This document shows, in pieces, positions 27,990 to 38,133 of a stretch of DNA of 64,000 nucleotides. Under the pieces are notes generated by a model. That model did not search any database and had not been told where the DNA came from. It was given only the letters and a program-made list of their open reading frames with translations. The stretch is taken from contig NZ_CP022436.1 in NCBI RefSeq assembly GCF_002224285.1, forward strand, positions 434,001-498,000, in the 5' to 3' direction. The DNA is from Arthrobacter sp. YN (GTDB lineage: Bacteria; Actinomycetota; Actinomycetes; Actinomycetales; Micrococcaceae). Within the stretch, counting starts at the first letter, position 1; the number at the start of each line of letters is the position of its first letter. Made by a program: the position numbers and the translations under genes.

Positions 27990-28405
27990 TGCTTGGTTCC
28001 TCCTTGACGTGTGTGCCGTTAGGCATCGCATGGGGTTCGCGTACGAGTTCCCCAAGCGGCCGCAATAAATGGCCGGAGTGTGCTGTGGAACACGGTTGCC
28101 GGCCATTCGGTGACTCGAACACTACCGAACTTTTTCTGCCATGGATAGCCTCCCGGGTCCGCGTGTTCGCGTTGTTCATCCCCAGCGCAAAATGTGGCCC
28201 CTGCAACCGAGCCCGGACCGTTATACACATAGCCCAAAGTCACCTTGATTCGGCGTTGCCGACCGAGAATAGTGGGCATTGGGAGAAGGAATTTCCAGGT
28301 TTCTTCTGCCCCGGCCATTGACAATGGCGCCAGTAGGGAATCCGAGCCGGAGAACCTCTGGCAGAATGGCCGGAACATCAAGCAGCAGGTGGAGAGGCGG
28401 GCCCC
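27990..28405. other. Intergenic region without identified gene
   Basis: A 416-bp divergent gap between the FAD-binding gene and the universal stress gene. It is slightly richer in A+T than its flanks and presumably carries both promoters. I see no RNA gene, clear palindrome or credible short gene here. Confidence 0.5.
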
Positions 28406-29443
28406 ATGGACCAGCACAGCAGGCACAATGAAGAGCCACAGGACGGCCAGGACCAAGCAGTGGCGCCAGGTGGCATTGTCGTTGGAGTTGACGGTTCTGA
28501 GCACGGGCAGTGTGCGTTGGTGTGGGCGGCACGTGAAGCCGAACGCCGTCAGTTGCCCTTGCACATCGTGACGGCCTACTCCGTTCCCATCTTTGCCGCA
28601 TCAGGGCTGGATGGGGGCTACGCAACTGTGGATGATTCGGTGATCCGCGAGGGCGCGGACGCGATAGTGAAACAGGCTATGGACAAGATCTCCGGGTATG
28701 CCATCGACGTTGACGCTTCCGTGGAGAACGGCGACGCTGCCGGTGTCCTCCTGGATCTCTCGGCAGATGCCGCGCTCCTCGTATTTGGCAGCCGGGGCCG
28801 CGGCGGCTTCGTTGGACGCCTTTTGGGATCTGTCAGCAGCGCATTGCCTGCCCACGCCAAATGCCCCACCGTCACGGTCCCGCTGTACTGCGCCGACCGT
28901 CTCGGCGAAAACACTGAAGACAAGCACATCAAGGCCGAGCACGCGAAGGCTGGGCCCCGCGCCGTGGAAAACGTAGTCGCGGTGGGCGTGGACGGCTCCG
29001 AGCAAGCCCGCGTGGCTGTGCTCGAAGCGGCCGAGCAAGCGCAGCGCATGGGAGCCAAACTCCGCGTCATCTGCGCTGTGCCGCAGTACAGCGGGTCCTT
29101 GGCCTGGGTGCCGGCTCCGTTGGACCGTGACGCCCTCTTTGCGGATATCAGGGTGCAGCTTGACGCCGGTGTTGCCTGGCTCAGGAGCCACTTCCCCCAG
29201 CTTCCCATTGAGACGGACCTTCGGGACGGGTCACCGGTGGACGTGCTGGTGGAAATCAGCCGCAGCGTCGAACTGGTGGTCCTGGGAACACGCGGACGCG
29301 GCGGGTTCGCGGGCATGCTGCTCGGTTCCACCTCGGACGGCGTCCTCCACCATGCCAAGGGTCCTGTGCTGGTCGTTCCGGACCGTGAGGATCCCCGGCT
29401 GGCCGACCGTCAGAAGTTTGGGCCAATGCTCGGCGCAGCATAG
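28406..29443 (+). CDS. Tandem-domain universal stress protein
   Basis: 345 residues with two UspA domains. Domain 1 (~15-150) starts GIVVGVDGSEHGQCALVWAA and ends with the ATP-binding pattern GSRGRGGFVGRLLGSVS. Domain 2 (~190-330) starts VAVGVDGSEQARVAVLEAA and ends GTRGRGGFAGMLLGSTSDG. Both keep the G-x2-G-x9-G(S/T) motif, so ATP binding is expected. GGAGAGG lies before the ATG. The stop is 20 bp before the PEP-utilising enzyme gene, so the two are probably co-transcribed. Confidence 0.93.
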   Translation: MDQHSRHNEEPQDGQDQAVAPGGIVVGVDGSEHGQCALVWAAREAERRQLPLHIVTAYSVPIFAASGLDGGYATVDDSVIREGADAIVKQAMDKISGYAIDVDASVENGDAAGVLLDLSADAALLVFGSRGRGGFVGRLLGSVSSALPAHAKCPTVTVPLYCADRLGENTEDKHIKAEHAKAGPRAVENVVAVGVDGSEQARVAVLEAAEQAQRMGAKLRVICAVPQYSGSLAWVPAPLDRDALFADIRVQLDAGVAWLRSHFPQLPIETDLRDGSPVDVLVEISRSVELVVLGTRGRGGFAGMLLGSTSDGVLHHAKGPVLVVPDREDPRLADRQKFGPMLGAA

Positions 29444-29463
29444 GCCGCGGGAACCACTGCGCC

Positions 29464-32199
29464 ATGGATGTCCAACAGCCCAGCGGGGTACTCATTCTGG
29501 ACATCGCCGGCATCAGTGGGGCCATGCTCCCTGATGTGGGGGGAAAGGCGGCCAACCTGGGTGAGTTGGCCAGTGCCGGACTGCCCGTGCCGCCCGCATT
29601 CTGCCTGACCACCGCTGCCTACCGGCACGCCCTTTCGGCGATTGGCCTGGACGAGGTCCTTGCGGCGATGAAGGAGGCCGATGCTTCCCAGTTGGACCAG
29701 CTGAACGGGCTTGCCGCCCGCGCACGGTCCTTGGTGCTCGACGCCGGCATACCCCACCGGATCGCCGAAGCGGTGCGGTCCGCCTACCAGCAGATGGGAG
29801 GGGACGTCCCCGTTGCCGTCAGGTCTTCTGCTACCGCGGAGGACCTGGCTTTCGCGAGTTTCGCCGGTCAGCAGGACACCTTCTTGAACGTGGTGGGCGC
29901 TGATTCTGTCCTGGAAGCTGTGAGCCGTTGCTGGGCGTCGCTGTGGACAGACCGTGCCGTGACTTACAGGACCACCAACGGGATCGATCACGCGTCGGTC
30001 ACCCTGGCTGTTGTGGTGCAGGAAATGGTGGACTCAGCTACCGCCGGTGTCATGTTCACCGCCAACCCGGTGACAGGAAACCGGTACGAGACAGTGATTG
30101 ATGCCAGCCCGGGTTTGGGAGAGGCCGTCGTTTCCGGAGCCGTGGATCCGGATCAGTACGTGGTCGATGTTCGTCGCGGTGCCGTGGTGAAAAGGACCGT
30201 GGGGGACAGGCAAGTGGAGATCAGGGCGATCCCTGGCGGTGGCACGGAACGCGTTGAACGAAGCACCGGGTCCTCGCGGGACCAACCCGGCGATTCAAAC
30301 CCTCAGCCCTGCCTCAGTGATCACCAAGTGTTGGGGCTCGTGGACTTGGGCCGCGAGGTCCAGTTGCATTACGGATCCCCGCAAGACACCGAGTGGGCCA
30401 TCGACCATGAGGGGAAATTGTGGCTCACCCAAGCCCGGCCCATCACTACCCTGTACCCGCAAACCACGCGCACCCCTCCCGTTCCGGGCGAGCACGCCTT
30501 CCTGAACTTCAGCCTCGCCCAAGGCCTCACCAGGCCACTGACTCCCATGGGTTTGGCCGGCATCCGGCTCATCGCTTCTTCCGTCGCCAGGACCGCGGCA
30601 TTCGATGTTCCGGATCCCCGGTCCGGCCCGCCGCCTTACTACGAGGCGGGGCAGCGCATCTTCTTCGACCTCACTGCGGTGGTGCGGAGCAGGGTCGGCC
30701 GGGCGATCGTGCCCCGGGTTTTCGATCTCATGGAGGCCCGCTCAGCCGTTCTCATACGTGGCCTCTTTGACGATCCACGTTTCACAGTGACCACCAGGAC
30801 ACCCTTGAAACTGATTCGCCACGTTGCTCCGGTTGCGGCCAAGTACCGGGTTCCCGAGACACTGTTCCGTGGCCTGTTCCGCCCGGCTTCGGCACTGGTA
30901 CGCGTGGAGAAACCCGGCTCCGATCTGCGCAGCACCTTGGCCGTCCCGCAGCAAGCAACGGCCCATCAGCGGATCGGCCACGTTCAGCGAATCCTCGGAG
31001 AAGAAGTGTTCGCCACGGTTCCGCAGGTGCTGCCCCTTCCCGCGCTCGGCTTTGCCATGCTGGCGCTGGTCAAGAAGCTCCTGGGGGACCAAGCTCCGTA
31101 TAGCGAGCTCCAAACGGTGATCCGAGGTCTTCCCAACAACATCACCACCGAGATGGACCTGGCACTGTGGCAGCTTGCCGCTGAGATTCGGAAAGACCCC
31201 GACGCCGTTGCCTCCATGACCGGTCGAACGGCGGCAGAACTGACGGAGCAGTATCGGGACGAAAAGCTCCCCGTCGCTGCCCAAGCCGGAGTGAGCTCAT
31301 TCCTGGGCACCTTCGGGCACCGGGCCGTCGCCGAGATCGACCTGGGCATGCCGCGCTGGTCAGACGATCCCACTCACATTCTTGGCGTCGTCACCAACTA
31401 TTTGAGGCTCGCGGACGGCTCAGAGGCGCCGGACCAGCAGTTCACGCGGGCAGCCCGGGACGCCGATGAACAGGTAGCGCGTTTCGTGGCGCGGGCCAGG
31501 ACCAAGAGCCCTTTGCACGCGGCCGTGGTTCGCATGGCGTTGGACCGGACACGGAGGTTCGCTGGACTGCGCGAGTTGCCCAAGTACAACCTGGTCCTGG
31601 GACTATCTGTTGCGCGGAAGCAGTTGCTTCTCATCGGCAATGAGCTTGCGGCAGCGCACCGGATCAAACGCCCCGAGGACATCTTTTTCCTGGACCTCGA
31701 CGAAGCCGAGACCGCACTGGCCGGAGATGACCTGCAGGAGTTGGTTGCTGAGCGACGCGCCGCCTACGGGCAGGAACTGCGGCGGAGGCACATACCGCGG
31801 GTGCTCATGTCAGATGGCACCGAACCGGAAGCCGCGCCCGGGACCAGCGGGACCCAGCGCCCTGGCACTTTGTCCGGCAGTCCGGCGTCGACGGGACGGG
31901 TCACAGCTCCTGCGAGGGTCATCATGGACCCCGTTGGCGCGCACCTGGAGCCCGGAGAAATCCTCGTGGCACCGTCAACGGATCCCGGCTGGACGCCGTT
32001 GTTCCTCACCGCCGGAGGGTTGGTCATGGAGATGGGTGGGCCCAACTCCCATGGCGCAGTGGTGGCCCGTGAGTACGGCATCCCTGCCGTGGTGGGGGTT
32101 CCGGACGCCACATCGCGAATCAGCACCGGTCAGCGCGTTACCGTGGACGGCGCTGCAGGGACGGTGGCTGTTGAGGGTGCGGGTGGCGGGACCAGCTAG
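29464..32199 (+). CDS. PEP-utilising phosphotransferase (PEP synthase / rifamycin phosphotransferase-like)
   Basis: 911 residues. N-terminal ATP-grasp domain of the PEP synthase/PPDK type (GGKAANLGELASAGLPVPP; VRSSATAEDLAFASFAGQQ; ending LWLTQARPIT, ~325). A middle domain starts FLNFSLAQGLTRPLTPMG. A C-terminal swivelling domain carries the phosphohistidine in GPNSHGAVVAREYGIPAVVG. No PEP/pyruvate TIM barrel is seen, and the three-domain layout and length resemble rifamycin phosphotransferases, which use ATP to phosphorylate a substrate through the histidine. The substrate cannot be read from sequence. Linked to the universal stress gene. Confidence 0.8.
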   Translation: MDVQQPSGVLILDIAGISGAMLPDVGGKAANLGELASAGLPVPPAFCLTTAAYRHALSAIGLDEVLAAMKEADASQLDQLNGLAARARSLVLDAGIPHRIAEAVRSAYQQMGGDVPVAVRSSATAEDLAFASFAGQQDTFLNVVGADSVLEAVSRCWASLWTDRAVTYRTTNGIDHASVTLAVVVQEMVDSATAGVMFTANPVTGNRYETVIDASPGLGEAVVSGAVDPDQYVVDVRRGAVVKRTVGDRQVEIRAIPGGGTERVERSTGSSRDQPGDSNPQPCLSDHQVLGLVDLGREVQLHYGSPQDTEWAIDHEGKLWLTQARPITTLYPQTTRTPPVPGEHAFLNFSLAQGLTRPLTPMGLAGIRLIASSVARTAAFDVPDPRSGPPPYYEAGQRIFFDLTAVVRSRVGRAIVPRVFDLMEARSAVLIRGLFDDPRFTVTTRTPLKLIRHVAPVAAKYRVPETLFRGLFRPASALVRVEKPGSDLRSTLAVPQQATAHQRIGHVQRILGEEVFATVPQVLPLPALGFAMLALVKKLLGDQAPYSELQTVIRGLPNNITTEMDLALWQLAAEIRKDPDAVASMTGRTAAELTEQYRDEKLPVAAQAGVSSFLGTFGHRAVAEIDLGMPRWSDDPTHILGVVTNYLRLADGSEAPDQQFTRAARDADEQVARFVARARTKSPLHAAVVRMALDRTRRFAGLRELPKYNLVLGLSVARKQLLLIGNELAAAHRIKRPEDIFFLDLDEAETALAGDDLQELVAERRAAYGQELRRRHIPRVLMSDGTEPEAAPGTSGTQRPGTLSGSPASTGRVTAPARVIMDPVGAHLEPGEILVAPSTDPGWTPLFLTAGGLVMEMGGPNSHGAVVAREYGIPAVVGVPDATSRISTGQRVTVDGAAGTVAVEGAGGGTS

Positions 32200-33116
32200 G
32201 CGTGCTGGTGCGACTCGTGTTCCGAATGGCTCACTGGCTCCAACTGGAAGGTGCAATGCTCGGTGTCGAAATGACGGCCGAGGCAGGATCCCAACTGGTC
32301 AAGGATGCTGTCCGCCCCGCTGGCGTTGAGGACTTCGTCTTCCACCACGACATGGGCTGAGAACACGGGAACGCCGGAAGTGATGGTCCAGATGTGGATG
32401 TCGTGGGCTTCCACCACACCATCCACGGCGATGATGTGCTCGCGGATCATGTTCACGTCCACGCCCTTCGGTGTGGCCTCCAGGAGGACGTCCACCACGT
32501 CGCGAAGCAGATGCCAGGCGCGGGGGATGATCATCACTGCGATCACCACCGAAGCAATGGGGTCGGCCGCGCTGAAGCCTGTAGTCATGATGACGATGGC
32601 CGCCACAATGACCGCGATGGAACCCAGAAGGTCACCGAGGACCTCCAGGTAGGCCCCACGTACGTTGAGGCTCTCCTTCTGCGCCCCCTGCAGGATCAGG
32701 AGCGAGACAAGGTTGGCCACGGCACCCAAAATGGCAGCCCACAGCATGACGTCCGTATGGATCTCCGGGGACTCCCCGAAGCGGCGGATGGCTTCGATCA
32801 TGATCACCACAGCGATCACGATGAGGATCAGAGCATTTGCCAAGGCGGCCAGTACTTCGGCCCGCTGGTACCCATATGTCCGCTGGTCACTGGCTGGACG
32901 GGTGGCAATCCAGGCCGCCATCAGTGCGATGAACACGCCCGCGGCATCAGAGAGCATGTGGCCCGCATCAGCCAGCAGCGCCAAGGATCCAGACACGACG
33001 GCGCCAACCACCTGGATGCCCACCACCCCTAAGGTGATGGCCAGGACGGCGATGAGCCGCTTCCGATGCTTGCCGGTTGCTGTAACTCCGTGGGAGTGGT
33101 TGTGGTCGTGCCCCAT
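32196..33116 (-). CDS. Cation diffusion facilitator (CzcD-like metal/H+ antiporter)
   Basis: 306 residues with six membrane segments. His-rich ends (MGHDHNHSHG and SEHESHQHA). The metal site in the second segment is ADAGHMLSDA; the fifth segment has YLEVLGDLLGS, with Glu where ZitB-type proteins have His, as in some CzcD-type proteins. The C-terminal cytoplasmic domain has VEAHDIHIWTITSG. Expels Zn2+ or similar divalent metals. Its 3' end overlaps the convergent phosphotransferase gene by 4 bp. Confidence 0.92.
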   Translation of the reverse strand: MGHDHNHSHGVTATGKHRKRLIAVLAITLGVVGIQVVGAVVSGSLALLADAGHMLSDAAGVFIALMAAWIATRPASDQRTYGYQRAEVLAALANALILIVIAVVIMIEAIRRFGESPEIHTDVMLWAAILGAVANLVSLLILQGAQKESLNVRGAYLEVLGDLLGSIAVIVAAIVIMTTGFSAADPIASVVIAVMIIPRAWHLLRDVVDVLLEATPKGVDVNMIREHIIAVDGVVEAHDIHIWTITSGVPVFSAHVVVEDEVLNASGADSILDQLGSCLGRHFDTEHCTFQLEPVSHSEHESHQHA

Positions 33117-33126
33117 GTCTATAAGG

Positions 33127-33618
33127 CTAGCCCCAGCCGAGTTCGTGCAGACGGTCGTCGTCGATCCCGAAGTGGTGCGCGATCTCGTGGACCACCGTGA
33201 TGGCTACTTCATCGATGACTTCTTCGCGTGTGCTGCAGATGTCCAGGATGGGCTGCCTGAAGATGGTGATCCGGTCCGGCAGTGAACCGGCTTCCCACCA
33301 TGAATCGCGTTCAGTCAGGGGGACGCCCTCGTAGAGTCCCAACAGCACAGTGTCCGGATTTTCGCCCGGCTGGGGCGTGTAGTCGTCTTCAATGAAGATG
33401 GCCACGTTGTCCATGGCACTGGCCGCTTTGGGCGGGATCAGTTGGAGGGCGTCGCTGACGGCCTCTTCAAATTCTTCGGGAGACATTTCGAAAGGCGCGG
33501 CACCACGAGCGGCGGTGTGCTCAACAGGACTGTGCACCGCATTCCGTTCCCCGAGCGGCGATGAAGGGCGCTCGCCGTCCGGAACTATGGGCAAGCCGGG
33601 TGGAAGATTCGCGGGCAT
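33127..33618 (-). CDS. Zincin-like metallopeptidase family protein
   Basis: Up to 163 residues. The core (MSPEEFEEAVSDALQLIPP, IFIEDDYTPQP, TIFRQPILDICST) and the C-terminal zinc motif VVHEIAHHFGID (HExxH) define the small actinobacterial 'metallopeptidase family' (DUF1025 type). No signal peptide. The first ~42 residues are Pro/Ala-rich, and the true start could be the ATG in front of SPEEFEEAV. 10 bp upstream of the CDF gene on the same strand. Substrate unknown. Confidence 0.82.
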   Translation of the reverse strand: MPANLPPGLPIVPDGERPSSPLGERNAVHSPVEHTAARGAAPFEMSPEEFEEAVSDALQLIPPKAASAMDNVAIFIEDDYTPQPGENPDTVLLGLYEGVPLTERDSWWEAGSLPDRITIFRQPILDICSTREEVIDEVAITVVHEIAHHFGIDDDRLHELGWG

Positions 33619-33710
33619 GATCTGACTTTAGTCCGCTCAGGCTGCATCGGCGCCGTGTGTGATGAGAGATACTAAAAGTCAATCCTCTTTTCGACAGACA
33701 CAGGAACCGC

Positions 33711-34634
33711 ATGACCGGCACCTCTTCCCTCGCGCCTGAACCCCTCGACGTCGTGGTTGTAGGTGAGGCGTTGATCGACATCGTGCAGTCTGCCGATGGG
33801 CAGGTGGAGTACCCCGGCGGCTCGCCGGCCAATGTCGCCTTCGGCCTGGGCCGGCTGGACGTCAAAACCGGACTGCTGACAGCAATCGGCCGCGATGCCA
33901 GAGGTGACGCCATCGCATCGCATCTGCACAGTGCCGGCGTGGTGCTGTTGCCCGGTTCCATGTCCGCGGGCAAGACCGCGACGGCGACGGCCCGGATAGC
34001 TTCGGACGGTTCAGCTGACTACACCTTCGACATTGACTGGGCTTTGGCGCCTCTGGCCCTTCCCTACGCTCCGAGGATCCTGCACACGGGCTCCATCGCC
34101 ACGTTCCTGGAACCCGGCGCAAGCGTTGTGCGGAGCTTGCTGGAGCAGGCTCAGGGTGGGTGCATGGTGACGTACGACCCCAACATCCGCGCCGACCTCC
34201 TCGGAAGCCACCAGGAGGCCTTGGCGCTCTTCGAGGAAATAGTGCCGCTGACCGACGTCGTGAAGCTCAGCGGCACCGATGCCCGCTGGCTGTACCCGGG
34301 CAAGGCGCTTGAGGACACCGCGAACCACCTCCTCGCACTGGGCACCGGGTTGGTTGTAGTGACCCAGGGCGTCAAGGGCTCGCTCATGGCCACACGGCAC
34401 ATACAGCTCAACGTACCGGCCGTCCCGGCCACAGTGGCGGACACCATCGGCGCGGGAGATTCCTATATGGCGGCGCTGATCATGGGGCTGCTCCTGCGTG
34501 GCAGCGACGGACTGGCGCCCACCGTCATGGAGCGGATCGGCACCATTGCCTCCATGGCGGCCTCCATCGCCGTCGGCCGCCCTGGTGCCAATCCGCCCAC
34601 ACACCGCGAACTTTTGGTGGGAATGGCCCGCTAA
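33711..34634 (+). CDS. PfkB-family sugar kinase (fructokinase-like)
   Basis: 307 residues. N-terminal PfkB signature with GGSPANVAFGLGRLDV (~35-50) and C-terminal signature DTIGAGDSYMAALI (~245-258), whose Asp is the catalytic base. Other blocks are YDPNIRADLLG and LVVVTQGVKGS. Fructokinase or a related ribokinase-family activity is likely. No sugar transporter neighbours it. Overlaps the convergent EamA gene by 4 bp. Confidence 0.88.
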   Translation: MTGTSSLAPEPLDVVVVGEALIDIVQSADGQVEYPGGSPANVAFGLGRLDVKTGLLTAIGRDARGDAIASHLHSAGVVLLPGSMSAGKTATATARIASDGSADYTFDIDWALAPLALPYAPRILHTGSIATFLEPGASVVRSLLEQAQGGCMVTYDPNIRADLLGSHQEALALFEEIVPLTDVVKLSGTDARWLYPGKALEDTANHLLALGTGLVVVTQGVKGSLMATRHIQLNVPAVPATVADTIGAGDSYMAALIMGLLLRGSDGLAPTVMERIGTIASMAASIAVGRPGANPPTHRELLVGMAR

Positions 34635-35584
34635 CGGAGGGGCTGGCGTGTCCGACGCCGGGTCAGGCCCACGCCGATCAGGCAAACCACTCCACCGGTC
34701 AGTCCCCAGATGGTGGGGACTTCCTGAAGCACGGCCCACGAAATCAAAATGGTGGTACCCGGAACCAGGTACGTGGTGGCGGCGAGCTTTCCGGCCGAGA
34801 TGAGGGACAAAGCGTACGCCCAGGTGGTGAAAGCGATGGCCGTGGGAAAGATTCCCAAGTAAACCAGGCCGAGCGTTGCCGGGAGCGGGGCCGCCTGCAC
34901 CTCGGAAATCAACTGCCCGGTCCACGGCAGGCAGCAGATGGCGCCCACCATGATGCCGAACCACGTTGCCTGCCCGGCGGTGAACTTACGGAGCACGGGC
35001 TTCTGGAGGATCGCGCTCACCGAGGCGAGTACAGCGGCAAGCAAGCACAACAACACGCCGGCGACGTCCGCCGTCGAACGCTGTCCGGAACCAAGCGCGA
35101 TCATCGCGACGCCGCAGAACGCCACGCCGCTGCCGATCAGCAGCCAGCGGGGGAAGCCTTCCTTGAGGAAGATTCCGGCAAGGATCGCGATCAGGATAGG
35201 GGAGACGTTGATCAGCATGGCGCTGGTGCCGGCGTCGAGCATGTGTTCCGCGGCGTTCAGGGCCACGTTGTAACCGCCGAACCACATCACTCCGTAGGCC
35301 ACTATCGGTAACCACTCCCGTCCGCTCGGCCACACCTTCAGTGTCGGCAGCACCACGATTCCAAGCACGACGGCGGCAACCGCCAAGCGTCCCAGCGTCA
35401 AGGATCCGGGGGAGAAGCTGGGGCCGACGGCGCGGATGCCCACGAAGGCCGAAGCCCACAGGATCACGGTGACGATCACGGCGGCGATGCCGAGTTTGCT
35501 CATGGCTGCCCCCGGCGCGGGGGTGGTGCGCTCGGGCAGGTCCGGGGAAGGCTGGCCGGGTTCGGCCGGGGAAGTGGTTGTCAT
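34631..35584 (-). CDS. EamA/DMT-family transporter
   Basis: 317 residues with ten hydrophobic segments in two EamA repeats (first starts IAAVIVTVILWASAFVGIRA; second includes AAVLASVSAILQKPVLRKFT and LGIFPTAIAFTTWAYALS). Exports or imports small metabolites such as amino acids or nucleobases. The ligand cannot be predicted. N-terminal ~25 residues are cytoplasmic and Pro-rich. Confidence 0.88.
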   Translation of the reverse strand: MTTTSPAEPGQPSPDLPERTTPAPGAAMSKLGIAAVIVTVILWASAFVGIRAVGPSFSPGSLTLGRLAVAAVVLGIVVLPTLKVWPSGREWLPIVAYGVMWFGGYNVALNAAEHMLDAGTSAMLINVSPILIAILAGIFLKEGFPRWLLIGSGVAFCGVAMIALGSGQRSTADVAGVLLCLLAAVLASVSAILQKPVLRKFTAGQATWFGIMVGAICCLPWTGQLISEVQAAPLPATLGLVYLGIFPTAIAFTTWAYALSLISAGKLAATTYLVPGTTILISWAVLQEVPTIWGLTGGVVCLIGVGLTRRRTRQPLR

Positions 35585-35960
35585 AGAGCCAAATCTAGCC
35601 GTCGTTGAGTCGGGTCGGCTGGCGGTTTTCGGACGCGTCAGGGCAAGATCCTGCCAATGTTTGCGGACCGCCTCCGGAGAGTGGGTGCGGTTGATGGGTG
35701 GGCGCTGCTGAGGGGTGAGCTTTCGACTCTTTGGGTGGGCGCTGCTGAGGGGTGAGCTTTCGACTCTTTGGGCGTTTCTTAGAGGTGAGATCCCGCTCCT
35801 CGGTGGACGCCAAGCTGGTAGCCCCGGACGGTCAGCAGACCTCGATTTGGGAATATCGCCATCTATGCTCTAAAGTTTTAGAGTCCAGTTCGGACGGGCG
35901 AGACACGGAAAGAACGCGTAAAGCGTCGCTTTTCTTTTGCGAAATCCGAATTGAGTTCAG
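35585..35960. other. Intergenic region upstream of tRNA cluster
   Basis: 376 bp without a credible gene. It contains the 37-bp tandem repeat described separately and, toward 35870, an AT-rich stretch (CTCTAAAGTTTTAGAG, an inverted repeat) that may be part of the tRNA promoter region. Confidence 0.5.
35695..35768. repeat. 37-bp tandem repeat (two exact copies plus a decayed third)
   Basis: Two head-to-tail identical 37-bp units (35695-35731, 35732-35768), each containing GGGCGCTGCTGAGGGGTGAG and CTTTCGACTCTT. A third, degenerate unit follows to about 35803 (GGGCG, then AGAGGTGAG). Non-coding. Origin or function unknown. Confidence 0.88.
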
Positions 35961-36033
35961 GCCCCCATCGTCTAGCGGCCTAGGACACCGCCCTTTCACG
36001 GCGGCGGCACGGGTTCGAATCCCGTTGGGGGTA
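35961..36033 (+). tRNA. tRNA-Glu (TTC)
   Basis: 73 nt. GCCCCCA acceptor pairs with TGGGGGT (one G-U). Anticodon arm CCGCC-CTTTCAC-GGCGG with anticodon TTC. T-arm ACGGG-TTCGAAT-CCCGT. First of a three-tRNA cluster. Confidence 0.96.
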
Positions 36034-36117
36034 CGCAAGGAAGTGGTAAACCGGATGAAAAAAGTCTGGTAAGCTAGAAGCCTTGAAAAAAATGCGGTAG
36101 AGATACTGCAAACGCAA

Positions 36118-36191
36118 GGCCCTGTAGCGCAGTTGGTTAGCGCGCCGCCCTGTCACGGCGGAGGTCGCGGGTTCAAGTCCCGTCAGGGTCG
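36118..36191 (+). tRNA. tRNA-Asp (GTC)
   Basis: 74 nt. GGCCCTG acceptor pairs with CAGGGTC. Anticodon arm CCGCC-CTGTCAC-GGCGG reads GTC. T-loop TTCAAGT. Discriminator G. Confidence 0.96.
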
Positions 36192-36237
36192 CTCTGAGCG
36201 CCGAAGAAATTCGGTTCTCAAGGTGACATGTCACCTA

Positions 36238-36310
36238 GGCTCTGTAGCTCAGTTGGTAGAGCGTTCGACTGAAAATCGAAAGGTCACCGGATCGACGCCG
36301 GTCGGAGCCA
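36238..36310 (+). tRNA. tRNA-Phe (GAA)
   Basis: 73 nt. GGCTCTG acceptor pairs with CGGAGCC. Anticodon loop ACTGAAAAT region reads GAA. The T-arm is ACCGG-ATCGACG-CCGGT, so position 54 is A rather than the usual T. CCA is encoded directly after (36311-36313). Confidence 0.94.
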
Positions 36311-36318
36311 CCACTGGG

Positions 36319-36355
36319 AAGCATCAGTTCTTCGGAACTGGTGCTTTTCTTCTTT
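36319..36355 (+). terminator. Terminator of the tRNA cluster
   Basis: 12-bp stem with a TTCG tetraloop (AAGCATCAGTTC / GAACTGGTGCTT) followed by TTTTCTTCTTT. Nine bases after tRNA-Phe. Confidence 0.92.
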
Positions 36356-36507
36356 AACCCGATGAGCGACAGCGTGTACCGCCGCCACCCGCTCTGGTCC
36401 GCCTCGATTCGTCGCGGAAGCCAACGCACCGTAATTCTCCGCGTGTCGAAGGTCATAGCCGCTCAAAGTAGGCCGACGCGGCACAAAAGCTGTCCCTCCA
36501 CCTGCAC

Positions 36508-37485
<978 letters not shown>

Positions 37486-38133
37486 TTAACGAAGCAATCC
37501 GAGGTCGACGAGCGACCAGCGTTGGTCATCAAAGACCAATGCAGCTCGGCTTGCCGAGTTTGTCGCTGCTGTTGGCTCCTGGTACAGGGAACCATCCTGT
37601 GCCCTGATTTCGATTGGTTCCTGAATAACCTGAACTGCGGCAACTTGTGTAGGCATTGACGGATCAAAGGAAGCTTCAACCGTTGCCGATCTGATTGCGG
37701 CCCCCGAGATCCAACGCCCGTCCTCCCAGCCAGTCTCAATTCCCTTACGGAGGGAATTGCATAGCGCGCAACTAGGTCTGCTTAGAGATGCCAGTTGCTC
37801 AGTTGAACCGGTCTCGTAGCTATAGCTCAGCTGCGCGTACCAGTACCTAATGAACGCTTCCAGCCCTGCCTTCGAGTTCTCCTTCGCCAACTCCGGCATT
37901 ACGGGAACGGGCACGTTCTCGGCCTTACCCTTTGCGTCAGCGGGCTTGTACGCGGCGGATGTCGGCGGACTATCCGGAGTAGCCGAAGCCGTCGGAACCG
38001 AAGCGCTGGTGGTGGGCGACGTCGTCGTCGAGCCTGTTTCGGAGGGTGGCTCGCTGGGCGTACTGCCGCCCTGGCAACCCGTGAGGAGCAGGGCCAGGAC
38101 TAAAAGAAGAGTGGCAGACGAAAGGCGTGGCAT
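37486..38133 (-). CDS. DUF6318-like lipoprotein
   Basis: 215 residues. Lipobox LLLTGC with Cys at about 19, a Ser/Thr/Pro linker, then a domain with AFIRYWYAQLSYSYETGSTE, the CALC pair (SRPSCALCNSL) and WVDLG-like end (RWSLVDLG). This pattern (short extracellular domain with two cysteines) matches a lipoprotein group common in Arthrobacter, which I know as DUF6318. Co-transcribed with the PKD-like protein. Function unknown. Confidence 0.72.
   Translation of the reverse strand: MPRLSSATLLLVLALLLTGCQGGSTPSEPPSETGSTTTSPTTSASVPTASATPDSPPTSAAYKPADAKGKAENVPVPVMPELAKENSKAGLEAFIRYWYAQLSYSYETGSTEQLASLSRPSCALCNSLRKGIETGWEDGRWISGAAIRSATVEASFDPSMPTQVAAVQVIQEPIEIRAQDGSLYQEPTAATNSASRAALVFDDQRWSLVDLGLLR

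Noticed and set aside
28019..28564. 181-codon antisense frame over the universal stress gene promoter
   Set aside because: No domain, no ribosome site, and it runs into the clear universal stress gene on the other strand.
32640..32670. Glu instead of His in the second metal motif of the CDF protein
   Set aside because: A Glu at this place is known in CzcD-type members, so this only marks the subgroup.
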